A DNA stretch of 64,000 nt from Streptomyces sp. SN-593 (GTDB taxonomy: Bacteria > Actinomycetota > Actinomycetes > Streptomycetales > Streptomycetaceae), in NCBI RefSeq assembly GCF_016756395.1, contig NZ_AP018365.1, positions 4,005,001 to 4,069,000 of the forward strand. The letters are read 5' to 3'. The position numbers were made by a program, and so were the translations under genes. The number at the start of each line of letters is the position of its first letter. The stretch's first letter is position 1. Positions 28,701 to 36,284 of this stretch are shown here, in pieces. Under the pieces are notes generated by a model. That model was not told the origin of the DNA and did not search any database. It saw nothing but the letters and a program-made list of their open reading frames with translations.

Positions 28701-31700
28701 GACGTACGGCAGGTCGGAGGTCTGGGTGCTGGAGACGAAGTCCGCGTACACGTCCTGGACGCCGGTGAAGACGCTCGGGTCGAGCTGCACGGACGTGGTG
28801 GAGACGGTCCCCCAGCCCGAACCGGTGTAGTCCAGCGGGATGTCGACCTTCTTCTCACCGTCCTTCGCGGCGAGGTGGAGTTCGATGTGGGAGTCGGACG
28901 CGGCCCGCGACTGGGGCTTGTCGTAGCTGACGGTCACGGTGTCGGCGCCGTCGCCGAGGTCCGTGCCCTTCCACTCCGCCCACGCGCCGTTCGTCACGTT
29001 CTCGAAGATGCCGTTCGTGACGTTGAGGGCGAGCGAGCCGTCACCGGTGGCGGTGGCGGTCGGCGCGGTCAGCGTGGCGAGCGTCGTGGTGGGCGAGGAG
29101 GTGACCGGGCTCGGCGAGAACTGGTACCAGTCGAAGTTCGACACCCAGCTCTGCCCGGCCGGCGCGTGGAAGACGAACGTCGCCGACGACGCGCTCAGCA
29201 GCAGGTCCGGGTCGGTGATGGTCGCCTGCACCGTGGCGTAGTACTGCCAGCCGCCGGTGCCGGGCAGCGAGACGGACCCGACGACCGGCCCGTCGGCGCC
29301 GCCGGCGTGGATGTCCACGCTGCTCGGCTTCGCGTCCGCGGCCTGCGAGTTGGCGTAGCGGACCGAGATGCTCTGCGGTGCGACGCCGCCGAAGTCCAGC
29401 TTCCCGTACTGCTCCCAGGCGCCGTCGGTGACGCCGCCGAGGTCGCCGTCGGAGTAGTACGCCTCGCTGACCAGGCTGGGGCCGTCCTTCTGGTCGGGGC
29501 TCTCGGCCTGAAGGACGGCGTAGCCGCCCTCGTCGATGGTGAGCGCGTCGGCCGCGGAGTCGAGCGCGTCCTGCGCCGCCATCAGTGTGCCGGTACCCGA
29601 GGAGGTGTCCGCCAGGACGCTGCGGGCGTGCTCCAGCGCCGACTGGAAGGCGGTCCAGGAGCCTTCGGAGTAGTTGCCGCTGCGGACCACGGACGCCTCG
29701 TCGACGAGTGTGCCGAGGGAGGCGCGGTAGACCGCGGCGGCGGAGACGATCAGCGGGTCGGTCGCCGAGACCCCGGCCCCGGTCAGCGTCGAGGCCCGCG
29801 TGCCGTGGGCGAAGGCCGCGTCGGCGAAGGTGATGCCGAGGCGCGCGTCGACCTTCGCGGTGCCGCTGAGCGACAGCGTCGCCGTACGGGAGCCGCTGAC
29901 GCGCAGGTCGGCCGTGAGGCCCTTCGGCAGGCCGGTCACGCTCGCCGCGCCCGAGGCGGTGAGGCTGGTGCCCTTGCGGGCGGCGAACGTCGCCGGTCCG
30001 GACAGGGTCAGCTGCATGCCGCCCTTGACGGTGCCGTCCGCGCCGGTGGCCAGGGTCGCCGGCGCGGCGGAGACCACGGTGGTGCCCTGCGCGGTGCCGG
30101 TGCCGGTGCTGCCCGTGTCGGTGTCCAGCGAGTAGGCGGGCTTGGTGCCGGTGCCCCACGTGGAGGGCTTGGCGCCCATGGTGAAGTCCAGGGTGCCGCC
30201 GGCGATGATCTGCGAGTAGTCGAGCCACGTGTTGTCGAACCGCGCGCCGTTGAGGGTCGCGTGCTGCACGTAGTAGTCGCTCGGCGAGACCCCGTCGGCC
30301 TTCACCGTGAACGAGGTTCCGCCCGCGTAGGTGATGGTGGTCGAGTCGAAGAAGGGGCTGCCGATCTGGAACTGGCTGGAGCCGGCGGTCACCGGGAACA
30401 GGCCCAGGGCGGCGGCCACGAACATGGTCGACATGGTGCCGGCATCGTTGTCCATGGTCGGCAGGAAGCCGTTCGGGGCGAGCTTGTAGACCTGGGTGTC
30501 GACCGGCGGGGTGAACTCACCGTTCGCGCTGGGCGCCTCGCCGGTGGAGCCGGTCGCGATGTAGCGGTTCCAGGTGGTGCCGGTGTAGATGGAGCGCACC
30601 CACTTCTGGGTCAGGCTCGGCTCTCCGACGTAGTTGAAGAGGTAGGGCGCCTGGAGGTCGATCTCGTTGGCGTTGGAGTGCAGCATCGTGGAGCCGTCGG
30701 CGGCGGTGGAGTCCTCGCCGAACATGTGCTCCACGGCGTCCTTGCCCGCCTTGGCGCCGCCCATGGCCTTGATCAGGCCGCCCATGTCGTAGGCGTCGTA
30801 CCAGTTGTACTGCCACAGCGTGCCCTGGTAGAGGCCGGCCGCCTCGAACTGCTCGTAGTCGGCGCTCTGCCAGTCGCCGCCGGTCGCGCGCGGGGTGAGC
30901 AGGCCCACCTCGGTGCCGTCGGGAGCCTTCCAGGCTCCGGACTTCGTGAGGTTGTCGATCGCCATCGTCGACTGGGTGCGCAGCTTCGTCGCGTCCGCGT
31001 CCTTGCCGAGCGCGCCGGCGATGATGGACAGCGCCCACTGGTCGTAGCCGCGCTGCACCGTCGTGCCGGGGTCGCCGCTGACGTACCCCTGCCGGAGCTG
31101 GGCGCCGGTGTAGTACCCGGCGTACGCCATCAGCGCGGGGTACGCCTCGTCGAGACGGTCGAAGTTCTTGTAGCCCTTCGACAGCGCGTCGGCGATCACC
31201 ACCGCCGAGCGCTCCCAGCGCACGGTCGGCACCGACTGGGTGAGGCTGCCGAGGCTCTTGCCGGAGGTGTGCGCGTCGGCGAAGAGCTCGATGAGCGACT
31301 GCACCATGTCCCGGTAGGTGGCCGGGTCGACGTACGCCTCCACGGAGTACTTGCGGAAGTCGTCCCAGGTCGACCAGCCGTCGTAGTACGTGAACCCGTT
31401 CGTCCGGTGCACCGCCCCGTCGACACCGCGGTACGTCCCGCTGGTGCTGGTGGCGTTCACCGGCAGCCCGTACATCCGGTACAGGTGGGTGTAGAACTCC
31501 TTGGTGAGCGTCGACCCGGGGTCGGACGTCGCCGAGGAGTGCACGGCGACGGCGCCGAGCGTGCTGTTCCAGGCCGCCTTCGTCTGCGCCCGCGCCTGGT
31601 CGAAGGTGAGGGAGCCGACCTCGTTCTGCTGGTCGGTCACCGCCTGGTCGGCGCTGATCGGCGAGAGGGTGATGCGCAGTTCGACGTCGCTGCCGGCCGA

Positions 31701-32600
31701 GGTGTCGAACCCGAGCACGGCGCCGGTGTCGGTGCCGTCCTGGGCGGTCGCGTCGGTCAGCTTGCCGTCGTTGCCCCAGCTCTTCAGCGAGGTGACGGGG
31801 ACGTTCGTGGTGGCGGCGTAGTACATCTGGTACGCGGCGCCGTTGAAGGAGCCCGCGACGAGCCCGGTGATCCGGGTGGTGCCGTCGGCCAGCGTCGTCG
31901 CCTTCATCGTCGCGCGGGTGCGGCTGGTGTAGTTGTTGGCGAGGTCGAGGACGAGTTCGGGGTCCGACCCGGCGGGGAAGCTGTACCGCTCCAGCGCGGT
32001 GCGCGTGGTGGCGGCCATCTCGGCGTCGATCTTCCCGGAGCCCTGCGTCACCGCGGAGTCGGTGCCCGAGACGGAGCCGAGCCCGACCTGGTAGTAGCCG
32101 GGCGTCGCGGTCTCGTCGTCGTGGCTGTACGGGTGCGCGTAGGTGCTGGCCACGGGGCGCTTGCCGTACTGCACGGACGTCGGGACGACCAGCAGGTCGC
32201 CGCCGCCGCCCGAGCCGCCGACACCGTCGAGGTCCGTGGCGGTGAACCCGGCGATGTGGTCCTCGTCGTAGTCGTAACCGGAGTGGTTGCGGTCCGGCGT
32301 GGTCATCGGGTTGACCTTGGCGAGGCTGTGCGGTGCCTCGGCGCCCGGCAGGTCGTTGCCGTCGTCGCCGGCGGTGGAGACGAACGGGTCGACGAGCTTG
32401 GTGTAGTCGGTGCCGGAGCTCCCGGCGGACGTGGTGGGGGCCGCGGGGGTGGCGGCGGCCGCGCCGGCACCCGCGAGGGCGGCGGCGCCGAGCGCGCCGG
32501 CGACCAGCGCGGCGACCGCCGCGCGCAGGGTCCGGCCGCGGCGGCGGCCGGTACCCGGTGGTGTCGCGTCGGGCAGGGGTGGACGGGATCTGGCGGGCAT
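25704..32600 (-). CDS. Secreted GH92 glycosidase fused to PAP2 phosphatase
   Basis: This 2298-residue exported protein has a signal peptide (to about 50), then a GH92 domain (about 60-860). The acid motif of GH92 mannosidases, E-G-N-x-WQY, reads YQGTLWQY with Gln592 replacing Glu; the base pair is kept (MDNDAGTMS, Asp717/Asp719). Next come FIVAR-type helices, galactose-binding/CBM modules (about 1015-1500), another FIVAR-like segment, two FN3 domains (about 1590-1770) and a PAP2 acid phosphatase domain. That domain has a full signature: K1943-x6-R1950-P, PSGH (His1985), R2018-x5-H2024-x3-D2028. An Ig-like tail closes it. Loss of the acid is known in GH92 enzymes acting on mannose-1-phosphate links, so the fusion may uncap and then dephosphorylate phosphomannan (inference). 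GGAGAGG precedes the ATG. Confidence 0.92.
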   Translation of the reverse strand: MPARSRPPLPDATPPGTGRRRGRTLRAAVAALVAGALGAAALAGAGAAAATPAAPTTSAGSSGTDYTKLVDPFVSTAGDDGNDLPGAEAPHSLAKVNPMTTPDRNHSGYDYDEDHIAGFTATDLDGVGGSGGGGDLLVVPTSVQYGKRPVASTYAHPYSHDDETATPGYYQVGLGSVSGTDSAVTQGSGKIDAEMAATTRTALERYSFPAGSDPELVLDLANNYTSRTRATMKATTLADGTTRITGLVAGSFNGAAYQMYYAATTNVPVTSLKSWGNDGKLTDATAQDGTDTGAVLGFDTSAGSDVELRITLSPISADQAVTDQQNEVGSLTFDQARAQTKAAWNSTLGAVAVHSSATSDPGSTLTKEFYTHLYRMYGLPVNATSTSGTYRGVDGAVHRTNGFTYYDGWSTWDDFRKYSVEAYVDPATYRDMVQSLIELFADAHTSGKSLGSLTQSVPTVRWERSAVVIADALSKGYKNFDRLDEAYPALMAYAGYYTGAQLRQGYVSGDPGTTVQRGYDQWALSIIAGALGKDADATKLRTQSTMAIDNLTKSGAWKAPDGTEVGLLTPRATGGDWQSADYEQFEAAGLYQGTLWQYNWYDAYDMGGLIKAMGGAKAGKDAVEHMFGEDSTAADGSTMLHSNANEIDLQAPYLFNYVGEPSLTQKWVRSIYTGTTWNRYIATGSTGEAPSANGEFTPPVDTQVYKLAPNGFLPTMDNDAGTMSTMFVAAALGLFPVTAGSSQFQIGSPFFDSTTITYAGGTSFTVKADGVSPSDYYVQHATLNGARFDNTWLDYSQIIAGGTLDFTMGAKPSTWGTGTKPAYSLDTDTGSTGTGTAQGTTVVSAAPATLATGADGTVKGGMQLTLSGPATFAARKGTSLTASGAASVTGLPKGLTADLRVSGSRTATLSLSGTAKVDARLGITFADAAFAHGTRASTLTGAGVSATDPLIVSAAAVYRASLGTLVDEASVVRSGNYSEGSWTAFQSALEHARSVLADTSSGTGTLMAAQDALDSAADALTIDEGGYAVLQAESPDQKDGPSLVSEAYYSDGDLGGVTDGAWEQYGKLDFGGVAPQSISVRYANSQAADAKPSSVDIHAGGADGPVVGSVSLPGTGGWQYYATVQATITDPDLLLSASSATFVFHAPAGQSWVSNFDWYQFSPSPVTSSPTTTLATLTAPTATATGDGSLALNVTNGIFENVTNGAWAEWKGTDLGDGADTVTVSYDKPQSRAASDSHIELHLAAKDGEKKVDIPLDYTGSGWGTVSTTSVQLDPSVFTGVQDVYADFVSSTQTSDLPYVANVYALTLTRTADAPVGFDATAFTTSSGGTLKSEAAGWTDAGSATDLGGTYDGAWLAYGDIDFGASGKNTATLTYVNNSARCGTGSTVQLYLDSFDPANPGTPYATVPLPVTGSAWSSGGTTSLTLPTSLTGKHAVYLRLTTTPDASHPYVANLGRVTFSHVEAPAATDTTALRKAIDQYAGLAGNASRYDAIDFAVYQRELAAARDLVAADGATQLEVDTQTRTLTLAADQLIPLPRLRLEDLVTTASALDDARYTDGSWKKFTAALTAAKTAVADDTATDAALTAAYTALERARTGLTTKPKAVPDVPAAVSATSSGTSVTVRWSAPADDGGSPVTGYRVSLDDGHQIAIKDPDSRSTTFTRLTADRSYTARVQAVNAVGVSQKSAATAPVAVGGGKPGRPTVTSVVTHGKQVRVTWKPAGSSGFPVLGYVVTLDDGTTAHVPGTATTALLTARTKEKTHTATVTAVTLAGTSDETGDATGSTADPATTATPSAATAVAADDSDPSSYTPTPFPDSTLDADYASDAWPATDDGSDYFDDLLSGIKDLDSDILGANSKVPAGSPLTAENDEIAVGINNAASQAQVDRAEIDATNSPTVTMADGLGSRLGQIYSDALKNGDLPKTNALFGRVTQDIDTHDAAKNTYGYLRPYVRLGFVGDGGDVYESQDGSYSSLATSGSYPSGHTYGGYEAGTILATLLPELAPSILARTSEYGDNRIVLGFHYPLDVMGGRITGQATVAHRWADPDFAGLLAQAHTEIENVLLAQCEKEGYGDTLTACEGDAYDGLSTAQDVDVYTQRLSYGFSRTGTPGQAVKVPSDAAALLVTAFPDLTTAQRTQVLEQTATDSGYPLDLTADGQASWERINLAAALTAHVVVNADGSVTVTNVADATKASVADAGALTVGGVAIDGFSADVSTYVVDWPKGTKIPSVTAVPAEPGERVKVTDGSPVLSSTGSKLTTRTVTVTSANGSVTRTYTVGFAPTARDGRPSAAGGKGH

Positions 32601-33150
32601 GGGCCTCTCCGGCGTTGCGGCACGCCCGGACGTCCCGGCAGCGGCGAGGAGTCTGACAGCGTTGTCAGCTCCCTATCCGGAACGTGCGGAACGCGACGGG
32701 TGGTGGGCACGCGGGATCGCCCCCGCGGCTAGGTGGACGACGTCATCAGACACGGAGAAGGAGTACAGCGTCTATACAGAATCCGCACATTGGGTGCCCG
32801 TCTTCGCCTGCGGCGTGTCTCCTGCTCCGTGAGCGCCCCCTGCGCCTGGTGCGCCGCGTGGGCCCCTCACCAGCCCCTTTGCCGCCCCGACCGCCCCCGA
32901 CGGCGCGGCGGGCGCCGCGCGGTACCCGGAGGTGCGCGGTGGGGGCGGCGGCCGTCGCCGCGCCGACGACATCGGCCCGGTCCCGGACGGCCGATCACGA
33001 CAAGGTCTCGGTATACATGATTTTCCCTGCTTCGGACGGAATTCTCCGGGAGCATGTCCCTCTCCGTGCCGCGCTGTTCACGAGTCGGGCCGGCGCGGGG
33101 GTCGAGCGGGTCGCGCGCGGTGGTGCGCGGGGAAACCGGAGGGACTTGCG
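32601..33150. other. Divergent promoter region
   Basis: This 550-bp region separates the GH92/PAP2 gene (minus) from the DUF4041 gene (plus). It holds the palindrome at 32652-32669 and, near 33010, an A+T-rich stretch (cggtatacatgatttt) that may include the plus-strand -10 box. Short open frames here (for example around 32733-33020) look non-coding. Confidence 0.5.
32652..32669. promoter_or_regulatory. LacI-type operator candidate
   Basis: CTGACA-gcgt-TGTCAG is a perfect inverted repeat about 55 bp upstream of the GH92/PAP2 start. Palindromes of the form TGACA-n4-TGTCA with a central CG are typical operators of LacI-family sugar regulators in Streptomyces, which would fit substrate-induced expression. 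Confidence 0.65.
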
Positions 33151-34623
33151 ATGGAGCAGCGTTTCAATCCGCCGCCGGGGTGGTCCGCGCCGGACAACGG
33201 CGCCGGGAACACCTGGGGATCACCGAACGGTGGACCGGCGGCCGCTCCGCCCCCGGCTCTTCCCCCGCAGCGCGGCGGGCTGTTCGGTCGACTGCGCCGC
33301 AACGACCCCTCGGAGGCCGCCGAGTTGCGCGCCTGGATCACACGGACGCAGGGGGTGGACGCCGCCCAGGTCGCCGGCCTCGTCCACCAGGTCCGCGCCG
33401 AGGCGGCGGCGCTGAGGGCGCAGGCGGAGGAGGAGGCCGAGGGTGTCCTCAAGGACGCCCGGGACGTGGCCAAGGACATCCTGGACGACGCCCGCCGGAC
33501 GGCGAAGGAGACCAGGGATCTTCAGAAGGAGGCGGACCGGCAGCGCCGCGAGCTCCACGAGGCGCAGGCACACCTCGCCGCGACGAGGGCCGTGATCGTC
33601 ACCACGGACGAGACCGCGCTGCTCCAGGAGGTCGGGATCTACGCCTACCGGCACCAGTTGCACGACGCCGTCGCCTACCGCAGCCGTCTCGACTCCCTCC
33701 AGGCGGAGATCAAGGACCTGGCCCGCACCAAGCGCGCGGTACTCGCCGCCACGGACTGGTCGGTCAACGGCTCCAGGCGTGAAGGCCAGAAGATGGTCCG
33801 CGATTTCTCGAAGCTCATGCTGCGTGCGTACAACGCGGAGGCGGACTACGCCGTGCGCAGCATGCGCCCCCACCGCCTGGACTCGCTCGTCGACCGTCTC
33901 CACAAGAGCCGGGAGACCATCGCGAAGCTCGGCGCCACCATGCACATCCGCATCGCGGACCGGTACCACGACGCCCGGGTGCGGGAACTACAGCTCACGT
34001 CGGACTATTTGCAGAAGAAAGAGGAGGAGAAGGAGGAGCAGCGCGAACTGCGGGCCCGAGAGCGGGAGGAGGCCGCGGTACAGCGGGAGCTGGATCGCGA
34101 GCGGGAGAAACTGCGGAAGGAACAGGGCCACTACGAGGCGGCCCTCCAGCGCCTGCGGGAGCGGGGCGACCACGCGGCGGTCGGTGAGATGGAGGCCAAG
34201 CTGGCCGAGATCGAGGACGCTCTGCGCAACGTGGAGAGCAGGGCCGCCAACATCAGGGCGGGCTACGTGTACGTCATCTCCAACATCGGCGCCTTCGGTG
34301 ACCGGATGGTCAAGATCGGCCTGACCCGCCGACTCGAACCCCTGGAACGCGTCCAGGAACTCAGCGGCGCGGCCGTACCCTTCCGCTTCGACGTCCACGC
34401 CCTGATCTTCAGCAAGGACGCCGTCGGTCTCGAGACCCAGTTGCACCAGGAGTTCGCGTCCCGCCGGGTCAACCGCGTCAACGGCCGCAAGGAGTTCTTC
34501 CACGTCACCCCTGCCGAGGTGCGTGACGCCCTGCGCCGCTACGCCGGGCAGCACCTGGTCGAGTTCACGGAGGAGCCCGAGGCCCTGGAGTGGCGGGCGA
34601 GCACCTCCTCGGCCGGCGCGTAG
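33151..34623 (+). CDS. DUF4041 / T5orf172 (GIY-YIG-like) coiled-coil protein
   Basis: This 490-residue protein has a Pro-rich N-terminus (1-45), a coiled-coil (about 60-140), a DUF4041-like middle (about 145-290: DETALLQEVGIYAYRH, VNGSRREGQKMVRDFSKLMLRAYN), a charged helix (about 290-370), and a C-terminal T5orf172/Mug113 domain. The last domain (YVYVISNIGAFGDRMVKIG, LETQLHQEFASRRVNRVNG, EFFHV) is a GIY-YIG-superfamily module first seen in phage T5. The combination is common in phage and bacterial genomes; its role is not established, with DNA binding or nicking and phage interaction being possible. No signal peptide. GGAGGG supports the ATG at 33151. It is monocistronic. Confidence 0.88.
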   Translation: MEQRFNPPPGWSAPDNGAGNTWGSPNGGPAAAPPPALPPQRGGLFGRLRRNDPSEAAELRAWITRTQGVDAAQVAGLVHQVRAEAAALRAQAEEEAEGVLKDARDVAKDILDDARRTAKETRDLQKEADRQRRELHEAQAHLAATRAVIVTTDETALLQEVGIYAYRHQLHDAVAYRSRLDSLQAEIKDLARTKRAVLAATDWSVNGSRREGQKMVRDFSKLMLRAYNAEADYAVRSMRPHRLDSLVDRLHKSRETIAKLGATMHIRIADRYHDARVRELQLTSDYLQKKEEEKEEQRELRAREREEAAVQRELDREREKLRKEQGHYEAALQRLRERGDHAAVGEMEAKLAEIEDALRNVESRAANIRAGYVYVISNIGAFGDRMVKIGLTRRLEPLERVQELSGAAVPFRFDVHALIFSKDAVGLETQLHQEFASRRVNRVNGRKEFFHVTPAEVRDALRRYAGQHLVEFTEEPEALEWRASTSSAGA

Positions 34624-34626
34624 GGC

Positions 34627-34659
34627 CGGGCGGCCCCGGGCCCGGCCCGGGGCCGCCCG
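34627..34659. terminator. Bidirectional terminator hairpin
   Basis: Perfect 14-bp arms (34627-34640 and 34646-34659) with a 5-base loop lie between two convergent genes ending at 34623 and 34674. Confidence 0.85.
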
Positions 34660-34673
34660 GGGATGGCCCGGAG

Positions 34674-35306
34674 TCAGGACGTGGGGCGGCGGAGGCGGAG
34701 GGCGGAGACGAGGAAGAAGACGCCGCCGAGGAAGGCGTAGCCAGCCAGGGTGTGGAGGGAGGCGTCGTCCTTGCCCGCCTGGGCGACGAACGAGGCGCCG
34801 GCGAGGACGGAGATGCCGCCGCTGGCGATCATCGCCCACTGGCCGCCGAGTTGGCGCCGGTTGAGGCCGACGACGAGCTGGACCAGGCCCGCGGTGACGG
34901 CCCAGGCACCCCAGACCCGCAGTACGGCGGGGATGCCGGAGGTGGCGGCCACGGCGAGGCCGACGGTGGCGAGGGCGCTGAGCGCGACGTTCAGGTGAAG
35001 GCCGCGCGGCGGCTGGCCGCCGCCGCGGGCGGCGCGGATGTCCACGACGGCGCACGCCACGTCGAACAGCGGATAGACCACCAGCAGCGTGGCGGCGGGC
35101 GCGCCCAGCGTCCCGGAGGTCGCGAAGAGCAGGGCCGCCCAGACCGCCGCGAACGCGAAGCGCAGGAGGTACAGCCTCCGCAGGGCCGCGGGAGCACCCG
35201 CGGGGGTCGCGGAACTGGTGGGGGTGGTGCCGACGAGGGTGTCCACGGGAGTGCCTTTCAGCGGGAGCGGGTCGGGGTCGTTCGTCCGGTTGCGCGGGGG
35301 CGCCAT
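34674..35306 (-). CDS. Polytopic membrane protein under TetR control
   Basis: This 210-residue protein has about six hydrophobic helices (LLRFAFAAVWAALLFATSG, LLVVYPLFDVACAVVDI, and others), arranged like DUF308/small integral membrane proteins. Residues 1-40 are hydrophilic. No enzymatic motif is visible. It is divergent from a TetR gene, with a long inverted repeat between them whose left arm touches this gene's GGAGG ribosome binding site. It is therefore probably the repressor's main target, a usual arrangement for stress- or drug-inducible membrane proteins. A GTG at 35246 is an alternative start. Confidence 0.75.
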   Translation of the reverse strand: MAPPRNRTNDPDPLPLKGTPVDTLVGTTPTSSATPAGAPAALRRLYLLRFAFAAVWAALLFATSGTLGAPAATLLVVYPLFDVACAVVDIRAARGGGQPPRGLHLNVALSALATVGLAVAATSGIPAVLRVWGAWAVTAGLVQLVVGLNRRQLGGQWAMIASGGISVLAGASFVAQAGKDDASLHTLAGYAFLGGVFFLVSALRLRRPTS

Positions 35307-35318
35307 GGGGCACCGCCT

Positions 35319-35399
35319 CCATGAGGGAGAACGTTCGGTCTCATCACCATGAAAGGGCGCCGGGCCGCCCTTGTCAAGACCGAACGTTCTCCCTCATGG
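35319..35399. promoter_or_regulatory. 23-bp inverted-repeat operator pair for TetR
   Basis: The arms 35319-35341 and 35377-35399 are perfectly complementary (23 bp) with a 35-bp spacer. Each arm contains the inner palindrome GAACGTTC in the context agaACGTTCggtct, so two TetR operators face the two divergent genes. I read them as binding sites for the adjacent TetR protein. Confidence 0.85.
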
Positions 35400-35444
35400 C
35401 TGGAGTAACCTGGTCGCAGGAGGAAGGAACAGGAGTGAGCAGAC

Positions 35445-36173
35445 ATGGCGAGTGAGCAGGCGGGAGGCGGCAGGCGCACGTCCGCGGCCCGGGCGCGGCT
35501 GCTCGGCACGGCCACCCGGATCTTCTACACGGAGGGCATCCACTCCGTCGGCGTCGACCGGATCATCGCGGAGGCGCAGGTCACCCGCGCCACGCTGTAC
35601 CGGCACTTCACCGGCAAGGAAGAGCTGGTCCTCGCCTACATCGACCAGGCCGACCAGGGCATGCGGGCGGGGATCGAGGCCGCCCGGTCGGGGAAGCGGA
35701 CGGCGGCCGGGCCGGGGGACGGCGAACCGGCGGACGCGGGACTCGCGGACGCGGGACCAGCGGACGCCGGACCGGCGACGGGCGCGCCGGCTCCAGGCGA
35801 ACCGCCGGCAGGCGAGCCGTCGGCGGCCGACGCGGTCCGGGCGGTCGCCCGGTTCATCACCGACGGCATCCGGAGCCCCGGTTTCCGCGGGTGCGCCTTC
35901 CTCAACGCGGCGGCCGAGTACCCGGACCCCGCCCACCCCATCCACCAGGCGGTCCTGGCCCACCGCCAGTGGTTCCTGGAGACGGTCACCGGACTGCTGG
36001 CGCGGGTCGGCGACGAGCCCGCCGACGAGGCCGGCCGGCACTTCGTCATGCTGCGCGACGGCGCGATGGCGGCGGGCTGCCTCTTCGACCCCGAGCTGAT
36101 CACCGAGACGTTCCTGCGGGGCGTCGAGGGCATCCTGCGGGTGCGCGGCGACCGGACCGCCCGGGCGACCTGA
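35445..36173 (+). CDS. TetR family transcription regulator
   Basis: This 242-residue regulator has a classical N-terminal helix-turn-helix (ATRIFYTEGIHSVGVDRII, then TRATLYRHFTGKEELVLAY). It has a C-terminal ligand/dimerisation domain resembling TetR_C_33-type proteins (FRGCAFLNAAAEYPDP). Between helix 4 and the ligand domain is an inserted low-complexity run of about 40 residues, rich in Ala, Gly, Pro and Asp with a repeated PADAG unit, which most relatives lack. AGGAG lies nine bases before the ATG. It is divergent from a membrane protein gene and presumably represses both through the 35319-35399 inverted repeat. Confidence 0.9.
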   Translation: MASEQAGGGRRTSAARARLLGTATRIFYTEGIHSVGVDRIIAEAQVTRATLYRHFTGKEELVLAYIDQADQGMRAGIEAARSGKRTAAGPGDGEPADAGLADAGPADAGPATGAPAPGEPPAGEPSAADAVRAVARFITDGIRSPGFRGCAFLNAAAEYPDPAHPIHQAVLAHRQWFLETVTGLLARVGDEPADEAGRHFVMLRDGAMAAGCLFDPELITETFLRGVEGILRVRGDRTARAT

Positions 36174-36224
36174 CGTCGGGAGCCGCCCGGCAGCCCGCAA
36201 CACGAGCGGAACAGGCGGAACACG

Positions 36225-36262
36225 CGGACGGCCCGGCCCCGGGAGCGGGGCCGGGCCGTCCG
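36225..36262. terminator. Bidirectional terminator hairpin
   Basis: Perfect 17-bp arms (36225-36241 and 36246-36262) with a 4-base loop lie between the convergent TetR and chitinase genes. Confidence 0.88.
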
Positions 36263-36284
36263 GGCCGCGGAAGGGAAGGAGGGG

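Noticed and set aside
22491..32732. A 10-kb open frame on the + strand opposite the LuxR and GH92/PAP2 genes
   Set aside because: It is the antisense shadow of two clear genes in high-G+C DNA; its protein is low-complexity Arg/Gly/Val-rich with no domain.
32733..33020. Short + strand frame upstream of the DUF4041 gene
   Set aside because: No ribosome binding site, Arg-rich low-complexity product, and it overlaps the expected promoter region.
35319..35399. Miniature inverted-repeat transposable element
   Set aside because: The 23-bp arms could be terminal repeats, but each holds an inner palindrome and they sit between divergent TetR and membrane genes, which is better explained by operators.
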